DNA of 64,000 bases from Ascidia mentula (GCA_947561715.1 OX387200.1:374501-438500); one strand, 5' to 3'; shown: positions 23,501 through 34,597, counted from the first letter of the stretch. Notes: generated from the letters alone by a model not told the origin. Program-made: numbers and translations.

Positions 23501-25290
23501 TCTATCCAGGTAAACTTTATATATTTAAAATTATCTCCTCTCCCTCTGATACCTCGGTAAATTTGTTCCTCATTCAACTCAGTAAACCACACAGAAAACC
23601 ACGAGCAACCTTCATTTGAACTTTTGGCACAAGAGACTAACCTTGATAACGAACGTGTAGTCGATATCGGGCATTTCAACAGCAGTAGTTGGTCGAACTT
23701 CAGTGATGTCACAACCCATTATTGTGTATTTGGCCTTGGTGCTCTATCAGTTCAAAGTAGTAGATAAATGTTATGTCCTTACGGCAAATATATATTTGAA
23801 AGCCCTTTATAATGTTAGGTGTATATTTTATAAATACTGCGAACATGTTGCATGAAGTGACCCCTTTTGCTGCTCATGTTTTAATAATAAACTATAGTTA
23901 TGATCACAATCATATTTTTCTCAAACAGTCAAATGGTGGGCTTTAAAATCAGACTGAAATATCCATTGTTCCATGATTATTACAACTCCAAACAAGGTGG
24001 ATAGTATTGACATAGAGTAACATAAGAAAACACATCACTATTAACTTATATACGTAGATTTATACTTAAATGTTAAACAAATTTTGTTTGTCAGTTTGTT
24101 GCTGGTATTGGCAGGCATAATGTTAACTCCGTTCACTGGCATGTCGGAAACAAGTTGGCTGTGATGCCAGTGAACATAATAATCTAAATACGATAGCTAA
24201 GATTGCCAAGTAAGGATCCTTACAGTGGACCGATCCTGCTTTGTCATGCAATAGCATAAAACATTTCTGCAAAAACTTTGTTTAAATTATAAACCCACAA
24301 ATAGTTACCTTAGTTGGAGAAAATATCTCGATTAAGTAATCTTTCTCGAACTGTGTTAAGACCATCCGGGACCTCTGGAAAGCCATATTTTCCCCCGGTA
24401 GAGTTTGCCCGATCACAAGATAGCTAGCAGGCATGTCGATTCGAACTGACACGTCTTGTGGAGGCTTTTCAGGAAAACTGCTAAAGCCCTGAAAAAAACA
24501 AGATTTGGACATTTTTGCTGCAGCTCGTCAAAAAACTCTAAATTGGAAAAACTTCTTTTCATACTTTGATTCTACTTGTGCTTCCACGTCTGAGGCGATT
24601 CCAGACATTTGAAACAAAACCTTTATTTGATGCATCCCCATTTTCTTTGTAATATCCAACATCATCCTCTGACTTCGTTCTGCTTTTTGGTTTTTGACTT
24701 GATTTCATTGAAATTCCACGTTTCTTTGGTTTCTTCTTTTTGAAAACATCTGAGTTGTCCTCGTTAATTTGCTCCAATGCACCATCATCGGCACTCATTC
24801 GTCGATTTCTTGAAACATCTTCTTTTTCCTCCATCAGTTTGTTAAGACTGGAATTGCACAATTGTTTTGACAAACCATTCACAACTGCCTCACTGTTCCC
24901 AACATCTTTTATACTTTCACCGTTATGTTGGGATGCATCGACCAAAAATCTATCAAAGTCAGATTGCATTTCTTTGCGATAGTCTTTCCCTGGGTTGGTG
25001 CTCTGCGTACAACCCACATCCATGGAAACCAGTCCATTGTTAAGGTTGTCCAGGCGATGTGATTCCCTGAGGAAGCAATCCTGGAAATGCGCCACATACT
25101 TTTCAGAGATTAAGCTGCATAAGCTAGCTTGAAACGTGCAGATATTATGTTGCTCAAGGAAAGGCTGTAGCGCGGCGATAAGGCGCCGTGCATTGATGAA
25201 TGCTTGTGACTCATAGAGTTGCACAACTTTCCAGTCATTTAACAGAAGCATCGCATTGGGAGGAAGGTTGGCCGGTGTGATCCCATCCAT
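17544..25290 (-). CDS. sh2b: SH2B-family adaptor protein (Phe-ZIP, PH, SH2)
   Basis: A cytoplasmic adaptor that docks on activated receptor tyrosine kinases and JAK2. Nine exons join in phase to 677 residues: 25290-24565, 24488-24309, 23743-23642, 22590-22490, 22041-21933, 21758-21665, 21334-21069, 19723-19558, 17833-17544. Residues about 15-75 form the Phe-ZIP dimerisation region ([17 protein letters not shown], then [14 protein letters not shown]). A basic stretch follows (KKKKPKKRG). The PH domain, about 260-375, shows [34 protein letters not shown] and [11 protein letters not shown]. The SH2 domain, about 480-577, has [16 protein letters not shown] with the phosphotyrosine-binding Arg at about 506, [17 protein letters not shown] and PIPLESGGS. 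The C-terminus DNPYAFS keeps the Tyr that in SH2B/APS proteins is a Cbl/Grb2-type docking site. An acceptor-like AG lies just upstream of the chosen ATG, so a further 5' exon is possible. Vertebrates have three paralogues; this looks like the single ancestral form. Confidence 0.93.
18582..19313. mobile_element. Foldback element with arms of about 150 bp
   Basis: The left arm (about 18582-18735) and right arm (about 19150-19313) are inverted copies. For example, ATTTGGTCGCGAGCCATAG at about 18691-18710 is inverted at about 19176-19196, and CACGGTAATGTTAGTAAA is inverted as TTTATTAACATTACCGTG. The centre is about 415 bp with no coding capacity. It sits in the last SH2B intron. The element superfamily cannot be read from the ends. 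Confidence 0.75.
21524..21616. repeat. Tandem repeat in an SH2B intron
   Basis: GACATATATGCGTTAAGG followed by TATTTGATCACTTT is repeated two and a half times with a period of about 36 bp. It lies between the exons at 21069-21334 and 21665-21758. Confidence 0.85.
24180..24255. repeat. SINE tail fragment
   Basis: ATACGATAGCTAAGATTGCC, AAGTAAGGA and CGATCCTG match the tail of the tRNA-derived repeat at 31316-31570 and similar fragments near 35193 and 58216. It is intronic in SH2B. Confidence 0.6.
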
Positions 25291-26789
25291 TGCCGGTGCC
25301 CATCCAGATGTTCCTGCGGTTATGCTTTTATTGTTAAGTTATGCTGTTGTATGAATAAAGTAGATTGTCAAGAAAGACAACAGGATTAAAATAGTTTTTT
25401 AAGTACAAGACAATATGATCTACAACCAAGCAGACTTGAAAAGCTTGTTTTTTTGTGTTATGTGAAGTACAAAACACCGATTTTGGAAAAAAAAATTCTG
25501 AATAAAAACAACCTCTGGACACATTAGCGTTTTTAGCAATGCTAAAAATTAGATTAAACTAGAATTGGAGCTTACTAAATTTTTCCGAGTTAAATTAGAG
25601 TTCTGTAATTTTGCTCTAATTTGTTAAACTGGAGAACAAAATTTTCTATAATTGCCCAAATCTGCAACAAACATATGCCAATAGATATCTGTGCACAAAA
25701 TGCACTGTGGAATAGTTAAAGATATGCAACCTCTTATTATTACAGTGTGCTAACTAGGGAAGAAAGCAATCAATATTATTAGATTATTGCATACCAGTGT
25801 TACGACAAGGTTTACATGCGACAAACGATTATATCTTGTATTTTATGAGCCAACTTTTGAAATGCTGATTTTCTTTGTTAACTTAGCCTATTGCGTGTGT
25901 ACGTTTCTTATATAAAAAATATTTGCTTGCTACGTTTGCAAAACGAAACTATACAATAGCATTCTAACCACAGCATTACATTGCAATATGAACTGATGTT
26001 GCAACTACAACTAAAAATACAAACACAATTGCATTACAAGTAAAATCGAAACAATCCTTTGTGATATAATAAAGGCTCACAGCATTGCTGCAAAACTTCG
26101 CCAACCGGTGCATGACTACAGCCCCGAGAGCTCCACAGTATTTATGACGTCATAATTGAGGTAAAAAATCATAACAATAGGGGTAGATTGTTAGTTAATA
26201 ATGGGTATCGAAGGCGTGTTGCCATCTACTTATTCCCTAATGCCATACATTTTTGCATTACCTTTATTCGAAAGCGAAAATAAACCTGTAATTCACAAAT
26301 TTGTCGGGTAAGTGAAGAAGGTTTACTTAACCGCCATGGATAAGGTTTTGGTCATTGCGAAATCTGTTCTTAGCATCTTGCTAAAAGAGAGATGAGTCTT
26401 GACTCTTGGCCAAAACCTTCGATCGCAATACAAGGGCAAATCCACTACTATTAATGACCAGCGTCAACATAAGTTTATTTTCATTCAAACTTTTTTGGCA
26501 ATCTTTTTGGTATCCGCGCGTGCATGGAACTTTCGTGTTAACTTTTGTCAAGCGATTCAATTTCTACATTGCAAAATTATTTCTTACGTTCAAGGAATAA
26601 TTGACATTATTTGCATTTGGGCTGGTTAAATCACCGGCGAAGTATTAAATTGCTTGATAAGCATTTTACGTTTAATTTATAGGCCTAACATAGCTATGTT
26701 TTTTATACTTTCTAGAATCCGCCTCTTTTTGTGGCTGTTACCTAGGTTGTCCCTAGTACACCTGCAACATAATTTGGACGGATACGAAA
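25291..26789. promoter_or_regulatory. Divergent intergenic region, SH2B / CCDC93
   Basis: 1.5 kb between two start codons that point away from each other. It is AT-rich with no convincing exon. Short inverted AAGGTTTTGG/CCAAAACCTT segments lie at about 26342 and 26411. Both promoters and any 5' non-coding exons must be here, but no specific site could be assigned. Confidence 0.45.
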
Positions 26790-29527
26790 ATGAGTGCCAG
26801 TGTGTTTGGTAAAGCAAGAGCAAGTTCCAAGGTCGGAGTGGAGCTTGGTCAAGACGGAAAAGCGGTTACTGTGGAAACAAGAGACGATGAAGAACAAAAG
26901 AATAAATTCAAGGAGATTATTGATCTTCTGGTTGCAGCAGGATATTTTAGGGCAAGAATCAAAGGCCTATCCCCATTCGACAAAGTGGTTGGTGGGATGA
27001 CCTGGTGTATAAGCAACTGTAGTTTTGATATTGACGTCAATTTACTGTTTCAAGAAAACTCAACCATAGGCCAGAAAATATCTTTGACAGAAAAAATTGT
27101 CAGTGTTCTTCCAAAGATGAAGTGCCCTCATCCAATTGAACCACATCAAATTCAGGGCCTTGACTTCAAAAGCATTTTTCTCGTAATTCAGTGGCTTGTT
27201 AAAAAGGTCATTGAAACTCGTGAAGAGATGGGTGACCACATTCGCGACTTCAGCATTTCCCAATTCAACAAGCACCACAAAATGCCTCAAGACATCCAGC
27301 TGGAGGCTAAGAAAGAAACAATTCAAGATGCAGTAAAGACGCTACATGATTTCTACAGGCCAGTAAGGAAGTACAAGCATGACGACAAAGCAACATTGAC
27401 AACCGAGGAAGCGAAAGTTTCTTCCACTTTGCTGGAGTATGGACGAAAGTTAAATGTCCAGAAAAAGAAGAGGAAAGACGATGACCAGAATTCATCAACA
27501 GGCAAAGAACAAACTGGCATGAAGGAGGAACTTGATGCAGCTTTCTCAAAGATTTCTGTTAAAAATGATCAAGGAGAAGCAATTGAAGATGAAGAGGAAG
27601 CTATCAGAATAGCCCAGGAGAAGACGTTGCAAGCTGTGATGGGAGGAATGTCAGCTATGACTGGTCGTGAAATTGAAGGAAAATTAGCAACCAAGGTTAT
27701 TGGCTCCATTGTTGAAATGCAGTCAAGTGAAATTAAAGAAATCAGCAGCATGTATGCCCAGAAGAAGGCAGAAATTGAAGCCGCCGTCGTAAAGAAACCC
27801 AAAAGTTCTGAAATGATTAATGAAGAAAATATTGAGAAGTTGCAAGTTAGACTGAATGAAGTACAGAAAAAATCCGATGAAATATTGTCTGATTTTAATG
27901 AAATCAAAGAGGAAAATGATGCAATTGCCACCGAACACAGAGCTGCCCAGGAAAGACAACATGAGCTTGAAGAGAAGATGAGAGAACTTGATGAAATTGA
28001 GCAAAATGCTGATAAAAGCATTCTCCAGAAACTGAGAAAACTTGTTGCCATGAATGAGAATCTTAAATTACAGGAGTTCGAGTTTAAAAAACAATGCAAA
28101 GAGGAAGCAAACCAAATTCAAAGCGAGATCGAAGAACTAACGGAGCAGTTGAACACGATGTCCACCATAGAAAATAAAAATCTTTCCGTTGTGGAGAAAC
28201 AATGCATTGAGGACTCAGAGAAACTGAATAAAATCAGATTTATTTTGGCAGCTAAAAACAGACAAGTGGCGACATTGTCCAGAAAAATCGACGAAGTTCC
28301 AACAAGAGCAGAACTGACCCAGTATCAGAGATATTTTGTGGAGCTTTACAACCAGGTAATATATATATATTTACAGTATATTCCTCATCAGGGCTTTTCA
28401 CTCTGGTGCTTGCAACCCTGAACAGGGTGATATGCTGAATTTCATGAGTCACAGATAGTCAATATTACACAAAGTATACACAACATTTACTTGCAGTATA
28501 AGAACATAAAAAGATAATATATGCGCAAAAGAGCCATAATAATCAATGAGAGCTGCAGACTATTGGGTCCCAAACAGTTGTTTTGGCCATAGCGCGCTCC
28601 ACGTGGTTCGTCTGTGTTGATTGGTACCTAGTTTGGTACCCTACATATCGACGATTGACCGAAAGGTACCACAAAGTGGAAATCTGTGTGCCTGCTAGCA
28701 CAGTGCCACATCAACAGCTGCACTGATGAGACCTTACAGGTCGAAACAGTGCGTGCATACACCCTGTCTGCAGCTCTCAGAAAAAGATAAAGTGTTATAA
28801 TGCAACATGTTACTGTTAAACATGTGGGTTCGTGGAATTTTTTTCCTGATAAAATGGGCAAAAAGTTTGGAAGCTCTGCCTCAAGCTGTGGTAACAAGCA
28901 TTCATGTTTGTGATATGTATTTCACATGTTTTTGTCTATTTCACCCACCGTGTTTTACTTATTACAATAAATTTTCCCAGATTGCATCAAAGCACAAGGA
29001 GACAAAACAGTTTTACACGATGTACAACACCCTGGATGATACAAGACGGTATGTTGAGAAAGAAGTGGATTTACTCGATTCTATTTATGACAACTTTCAA
29101 ACTGCAAAGATCTCCACAGGGAACATGGCCCAATATTTAAAGCACTTCGAAAAGATTGTCGAGGGGATAAAGAGCAACAAACTAAAAGTTAGTGTTTGGT
29201 TTTGCAATTCACACAGATTAAAACAAAACCATTAAAGTTTCATTTTTGAACACCCAATTTCTGGTCATAGGTTAACTATTGTGCCAATGTTGAGGTTGTT
29301 TTTCAAGCAACTGTTCTACAGATCTGAGTGTATTTTATATTATTCCACACAAACAAACTTTACAGGTTGAAAAGAAACGTCAACTTGAAAAACTAAAGAG
29401 GGATGAGTTGACGGAGAACTATCTTTCCCTGGTTGAAAAACATCGTCTTTATGTGAAAACCATCCGTGATTTCCAGGAAGAATGCAGGAAAAATGAGATT
29501 CTGTCCAGCAAAGTTAATCAATCATAA
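26790..29527 (+). CDS. ccdc93: Coiled-coil domain-containing protein 93 (CCDC93)
   Basis: A subunit of the CCC complex (COMMD/CCDC22/CCDC93), which works with WASH and retriever on endosomes to recycle membrane proteins. Exons 26790-28355, 28981-29187 and 29366-29527 join at phase 0 to 644 residues, close to the usual length of about 630. The N-terminal half holds the conserved [20 protein letters not shown] and GGMTWCI blocks of the calponin-homology-like NN-CH domain, followed by [19 protein letters not shown] and [10 protein letters not shown]. From about residue 300 to the end it is heptad-rich coiled coil, with Glu/Lys/Gln-rich stretches such as [20 protein letters not shown]. Most of the protein is in one 1.57-kb exon, unlike its many-exon neighbours. 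The open frame past 28355 is intron, because the coiled coil resumes at 28981 in phase. Polyadenylation signal AATAAA lies at 29805-29810. Confidence 0.95.
28548..28780 (+). mobile_element. Short inverted-repeat element carrying a hammerhead ribozyme
   Basis: GAGAGCTGCAGAC at 28548-28560 is exactly inverted as GTCTGCAGCTCTC at 28766-28778. The element lies in CCDC93 intron 1. Related copies with GTGAGCTGCAGACAGGG-type ends are near 30671-30790 and 39848-39910, and a decayed one is on the minus strand near 57345-57420. No protein is encoded. Superfamily is unknown. Confidence 0.65.
28716..28775 (+). ncRNA. Predicted type I hammerhead ribozyme
   Basis: All core parts are present in order. Stem I strand AGCTGCA (28716-28722), then the core CTGATGA (28723-28729). 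Stem II is GACC/GGTC with loop TTACA (28730-28742), then GAAA (28743-28746). Stem III closes with CAG (28747-28749) against CTG (28764-28766). The cleavage triplet GTC ends at 28768, and TGCAGCT (28769-28775) pairs perfectly with the first stem I strand. Stem I is 7 bp, stem II 4 bp, stem III at least 3 bp with a 14-nt loop. Cleavage is predicted after C28768. Short-stem-III type I hammerheads are known from metazoan repeats. It would be transcribed in the CCDC93 sense orientation. Confidence 0.8.
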
Positions 29528-29804
29528 CTTTCATACATATATTACCATGTATCCTTATACTGATATGCCATACAGCTTTTCATTTGTTGTGTTTTAATTT
29601 TAAATGCTTTTGTGCAGTTGTCAGTGTTTAGTTTTATGTAAAAAAGTATTTAAAAAATTATATCAGTTAAAACAAGTTTTCATGATAAATTTGTGCTGTT
29701 GTTTCTGTTTGAGTTATGTTGTTGCTTTTTTGATTTTCTTATTTATTAAGTGCAATAATCACAATATAAATGACACAGTGTGATTAAACTTGTCTAAATC
29801 GATG

Positions 29805-29810
29805 AATAAA
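29805..29810 (+). terminator. Polyadenylation signal for CCDC93
   Basis: AATAAA 278 bp after the stop codon. The polyadenylation signal of the convergent gene (AATAAA on the minus strand, 29970-29975) lies 160 bp further on, so the two 3' ends nearly meet. Confidence 0.65.
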
Positions 29811-29969
29811 TTTCACAGAAACTTATTTGATTAACAAGCTTTTTGGGACAGCCTCCAGTATTCTGCAGGTTGTAACTACAAAGATATTTTCAGAAATTTA
29901 AAATTATGTAGTTGACATAATTGCTCATCATGTTCTTGACAAATTCAAAATAATTTGGTAAAACATGCT

Positions 29970-29975
29970 TTTATT
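29970..29975 (-). terminator. Polyadenylation signal for the XRCC1-N-domain gene
   Basis: AATAAA on the minus strand, 36 bp beyond the predicted stop at 30011-30013. Confidence 0.6.
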
Positions 29976-30010
29976 TGCAAATGAAAACAGTTTTGTGCCA
30001 CAATAAATAT

Positions 30011-33000
30011 TTAATCAATAACCACAACATTATCAGTTCCTGTAGTTGTTGTTGAAAATGTTTTGCTAGATTTTGCTCTATTCTGTGAAGCCTGAAACAA
30101 AATTCAACTCATTTCATGGATTGGAATGTTATGCGACAAAGAAAACAATTTACTTATTTTTTAACACACAAGTTATTAACTATGCAGTGTTATGCAACAC
30201 AGCTTAAAGCACATCATAATTTTGTAAATGTAGTACAAACTTATCCAGAACATTCTAAGTTTGGACTAAAAATTAACTTCGTGAAACACTGTTTAACAGA
30301 AGCACATTCTTCCACTTTGCATGTTACCGTTTCAGAATTCTTCACATAATAAAGCCCCATCTTTGTATACTTGCTGTTCACTTTTTCTGCACACTCATCA
30401 CTGTGTTGTTGGATATCTTCTATCCTATTACAAAGTTGCAGCACTGGAGTGAGTACAGATTATAAAGTGGTTTCATTGTAACTTACTTGTACTTCTGACC
30501 ACATGAGGGACACTTTACCAGTTGGCATCCGGCAAATTCTGACGTGTTCAACCTTTCCTGGTATGGTTTAGGTTCTCTGTAACACATTAAGTTGAAAAAA
30601 ATCTTCCTGTGCAATTAAATACCAAATAGATATAACACCATGAGCAATGCAGCCAATAATGTTTAAGTGAGCTGCAGACAGGGTAACTAATTGGACAGTG
30701 ACTGCTTACCACAATATGAGAGACACCAAGCACCAAGCCACACTGACGAGTACTAATTGGTCATCAGTGGCCCTGTGTGCAGCTTACTAGGTAAGAAAAT
30801 GTGATTATAACGAACATATGAAAACAATACTTAAAACACAAGGACTTGTAGATGACTCTCGTTCAATTTCTAAAAACTGCAGTCAATAAATTGTAACAGC
30901 CCCTAGTAAAAAAAACACAAAATGTTTTAATTTACTTGCTGAAGTTGATCCAGTTCTGTTGCTCTACAGAAGTGAGACATGAATTTTCCGAACAGTCAAC
31001 AACGCTATCGCGGGGCAAGATGGTGTGAATTGAATTATTCTCAAATTGTGGAAGAAATGTTTGGGTTTCTCCCATTTCACCGTCTTCTTCCAGGCAAACT
31101 GATGCATGGGCCTCGACCACTGACCCGTCGAACATCCCTGCAGCATTTTACAAGTAAATTAAATGATTACTTCTCTTGTTAAAAATATCATTAGGTTTGC
31201 AGGCTTGGCAGCCCAGGCAATGCAGCCTAGCTGGATCAGACCCCCTACGTAAATGGGAAGGTTGCCTGCCAAGTCCAGTGTACCTTGGCCACAATCTACC
31301 CAATGAAACCACTGAGCTCCTGTAACTCAGTTGGTAGAGCTTTGGGCCTGGTTAGCCCAGGGTCATGAGTTCAAGCCTCACCGGGAGCTTGATTTTTCAA
31401 ATCTTGCTTCAACTTGTCAGGAAAAAGTGGCTGATCCAGCTAGGTTGCATTACCTGGGCTGCCAAGCCTCTAAACCTCATGATCACAATACGATTGCTGT
31501 AATCGCCAAGCAAGGACCTGTGCAGTGAGGCGATCCTGCCAATCATGCCGTTGCATGAAATATTACTGCGTAGTTAAAAATATTAAATCTTTGGCAATAA
31601 TACTGGAGGAACGCTTTTTAAAAATATGCTTTGCAGATATAGTAGTTGACAAAGCAATGCTAAAGAGGATGCTGTACCCTAAAGAGACTATTTAATAGAA
31701 AAACAAAAGAAATATTCGATACACAGAGTACATACTCAAACACAACGGGCACTGCACTTTATGGACTGAAGTTGACAATTCAGACCGGAATAACTTTTTG
31801 GGGGATTCACCATAGCCAGAACTGGAATTCATGATGGAAGTTTTTTCACACTGGAGGCTGTGGGTAAAAAAAAAACGACAAAAATAATGTTTCTGAGAAT
31901 GTGTTTAACGTTTTCCATGAGCCTACACTTCAGACGACTTCCTTTTCCCACTTCCGATTTTATTTTGCTGTTGTTCTTGGATTAAATGGATATTTTTTGC
32001 TGTGACGTCGCGGAAATATTTCCTTCCTTCTCGATTCAGTTTGACATCATTCACCGATTCAAACTTTTTCCGCAAATCTAAAAAATTTTAGCATGATTTT
32101 TAAATTTATAACGATTAAAAAAAAAGTTATCAAGATAATCATAAATTATATTAATCACTCATTTAACAGGCACAGAAATTTTAATGCACACAAGATAAAA
32201 AACAGGACAAACTAATCGAATAAATCCAAACCTTTGACTTTCAGCTTTGCTAAATTCAATTCATCTTTGTTAAGAGACAAAAAGAATTTGGTGACTGCTT
32301 GTTTCAGTTTCTTTACTTGTATCTCTGTGTACTTCGGCTCCGTGCAACTCCTGCTTTCATCCAAAACACAATCATCGGAAGTAGAGTGACTTTTTCCATC
32401 ACTGGCATGGTCATCGACAGCGAAATTTTGTTGTTGTGTTTTTGGTGCAGGCCGATGCATTTGTACTTTTGACAATTTGTCTTTATTCAACTTTGTCATA
32501 TTTGTATCAGAACTTTGTTTGTTTATTGGTTTTTCAAACTTCTTCGCTTGGGATACATCCTGTAGGTCAAAGGTTTGTGAGGTTGGATGAGAACTTGGAG
32601 GATTTTTGTTGGCAAAAATCTTTTCATTTCTGGTTGATCTCTCGGTCAAATTATCAGCATCAATTTTATTTTTGTCTGACTGCAAAAAAAACTTTAACTA
32701 AAAATGCATGTTTTGTGCCAAGTATTAACCTAACCTAAATTTAATGCAGAACATACTGACTTGTACAATAAAAATACTGTAAACGTCCAAAACCCTTTTA
32801 GTTGTAGTAAAATATTGTGGTAATGTTTTCAACAAACATTTCCACGCTTGCATATTTTTTGATACAAAAACCTCCCGCTATAAATTGATGAATAAAAACT
32901 TGCATTTTCTCTGTCACTGGACTTGTTGAATAATTTTCTTGGCTTGTTTGATTTTGTCTCGACAAACTTATTCGAAACTTTTTCTTTGTGAAATTCATTG

Positions 33001-34597
33001 CTTTTTCTCATCGGCTGTTTTGAATAATAATGTTGAAATGTTGAATACAAATGCAGGAATATATCCATGTTTGTTTAAACCTGGGGGGTGGAGGATTTTG
33101 ATGCCATCAACATTTTAATATTTCTTGATAATGAGGGTCCAGATTCTGATAGTTGTCTCATCTTTCCAGTTGTCATTGGCAACTTTTCATCACTTGATAA
33201 ACAATTATGTATAGTCAAAAAAACACTTCAAACAGAAAAAAACATAAATTGCTATGCCTTCTAACCTGTTCTTGACACGATTCATCATTCTGAAAAATGA
33301 TGACTCAGGTTTATCTGATGCTGGAGACGAGTATGACTTGCTTGAATTTTCACCCTAATCATGGTTACACAGAAACTGCACATTAAAGGAAGACAATACA
33401 TTTATAAACTGTAGACCAGAACCCTTGCATTTGCACACACATTTATTATTAAGAAAATGAATCAGAAAACTGTTAAACCTTTGATTTGGGCGTTAAAGTT
33501 TGTGGTGAATTTTTTGGTGTTCCAAACCTGATGAATTCCAAACCCAGTTGTTTGTTTCTTGCGTGAGGTTGAAGCAAAATAAGTCTAACCCTGTTCCACT
33601 TCTTCACACCTGCTTCCTTGATCATGTGTTCTGCGTTAGACATAAGTTTGTCCTCAACCATTTTCATTTAAAAGTATTCCTACGCTTAAATCCCTTTGTT
33701 CTCAGACAGAAAAGGAAGCACTTATCTTTATATAAACAATCCCAATGAAAACCAAAAGTACTTTGCAATGTATTTTCAAAAGAGTTTAAAAAACCCTGAG
33801 TGAAAAAGGTTTAAACACAAAATAAAGTTTGAAACAAACCGGAAAAGTTGATCATTTTGCATCCAGTCCTGTTTTTTCCCATTCTTGCATCAATTGCGCT
33901 TTGCATCATAACAGCTGGAATTAACTGCACGTAGTCTTTCGATGGTGGCCATGATGATGAACCAACAAAAACTTCCATAGAGGAAATATTGAAATATCCT
34001 GAATAAAATATTGATTGCAACCAACCGATGTTGAGAGATGAAAACAAAAGCTCACAACTCAATAATAAAGATATGGTAAGGTTTTTATCTTCAGCTAAAA
34101 TAAATAATATTAGAAATCGTAGTAAACATAGAAATGATCCAGAAACCAAACACTTGCTGTCAATGCAAATTTGATTTCTATGTAAACCCACCAACATCGA
34201 TGTAATGAATCTGAACGGGAGTTTGAAAACCGAATTCAATTTCAACTTTGGAGGATTTTTCAGAGAGGCAAGTCATCCATTTCTTGTCACGAAGAAGATT
34301 TGAGGCTGGATGAGTTTCACTCTGTTGTGGGCAAAAAAAAGTAAACGTTACACATGATTTACAGAAACAAAATACTTGGGTACTTGTTGTAACATGTTCA
34401 AATAAACATTACAAGTTAAATGTTATGAGTACAGTTGTATTTTTTTTATTTTAAGGATACAATAATTTAACCTGATATTGATGAATGAAAGTTATGGAAG
34501 AAGTCAAGTTATGTTAAAACGAAATGAATAAAAGTAGTCATAGAAATCATACCTCTGAAGAAACCTGCACAATATCTTGTATGGTTACCGGAGCCAT
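30011..34597 (-). CDS. XRCC1 N-terminal-domain protein with two UBZ4-type zinc fingers (XNDC1-like)
   Basis: A predicted DNA-repair-type nuclear protein of about 674 residues. Exons: 34597-34553, 34321-34192, 33998-33840, about 33654-33479, 33354-33266, 33192-33081, 33014-32838, 32679-32232, 32077-31927, 31857-31736, 31137-30936, 30576-30487, 30424-30382, 30091-30011. The N-terminal ~170 residues follow the XRCC1 N-terminal fold: ETHPASNLLRDKKWMTC, VEIEFGFQTPVQIHYIDVG, SSMEVFVGSS, and KKWNRVRLILLQPHARNKQL then GLEFIRFG. A long polar, Lys/Ser-rich linker follows. Two fingers of C-x2-C-x11-H-x3-C spacing then start at CPLC (about residue 532) and CPSC (about 626); this is the Rad18-type ubiquitin-binding spacing. 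The tail ends in NVVVID. All junctions are in phase except exon 3 to 4, where the only AG acceptor shifts the frame by one base. Exon 7's donor is the least certain. It resembles XNDC1 more than XRCC1 because no BRCT domain was found. Confidence 0.8.
30665..30795. repeat. Relative of the hammerhead-bearing element, core lost
   Basis: It begins GTGAGCTGCAGACAGGG and ends CCCTGTGTGCAGCTTAC, matching the ends of the CCDC93 intron element. Inside, the minus strand has CTGATGA but no GAAA follows at the right place. Intronic. Confidence 0.5.
31202..31570 (+). mobile_element. tRNA-derived SINE copy with flanking inverted repeat
   Basis: A 73-nt tRNA-like head (31316-31388) is followed by a tail also seen, in pieces, near 24185, 35193 and 58216, and in antisense at about 54940-55030. 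A 38-bp segment at about 31203-31240 (TTGGCAGCCCAGGCAATGCA region) is inverted at about 31432-31469, so the head lies in a large hairpin. The copy is in an intron of the XRCC1-N-domain gene. Confidence 0.65.
31316..31388 (+). other. tRNA-like SINE head (not a functional tRNA)
   Basis: The acceptor strands GCTCCTG/CGGGAGC pair over 7 bp. The A box TAACTCAGTTGG and B box AGTTCAAGCC are good, and the length is 73 nt. The anticodon loop needs 9 nt with a 5-bp stem, and the D and T stems each have a mismatch. It is therefore best read as the polymerase III head of a SINE. Confidence 0.6.

Noticed and set aside
28356..28421. Open extension of the CCDC93 first exon
   Set aside because: The coiled coil continues at 28981 in phase 0; the extension starts with a GTAATA donor and is intronic.
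31316..31388. Functional tRNA gene
   Set aside because: Nine-base anticodon loop, mismatched D and T stems, and repeat copies elsewhere point to a SINE head.
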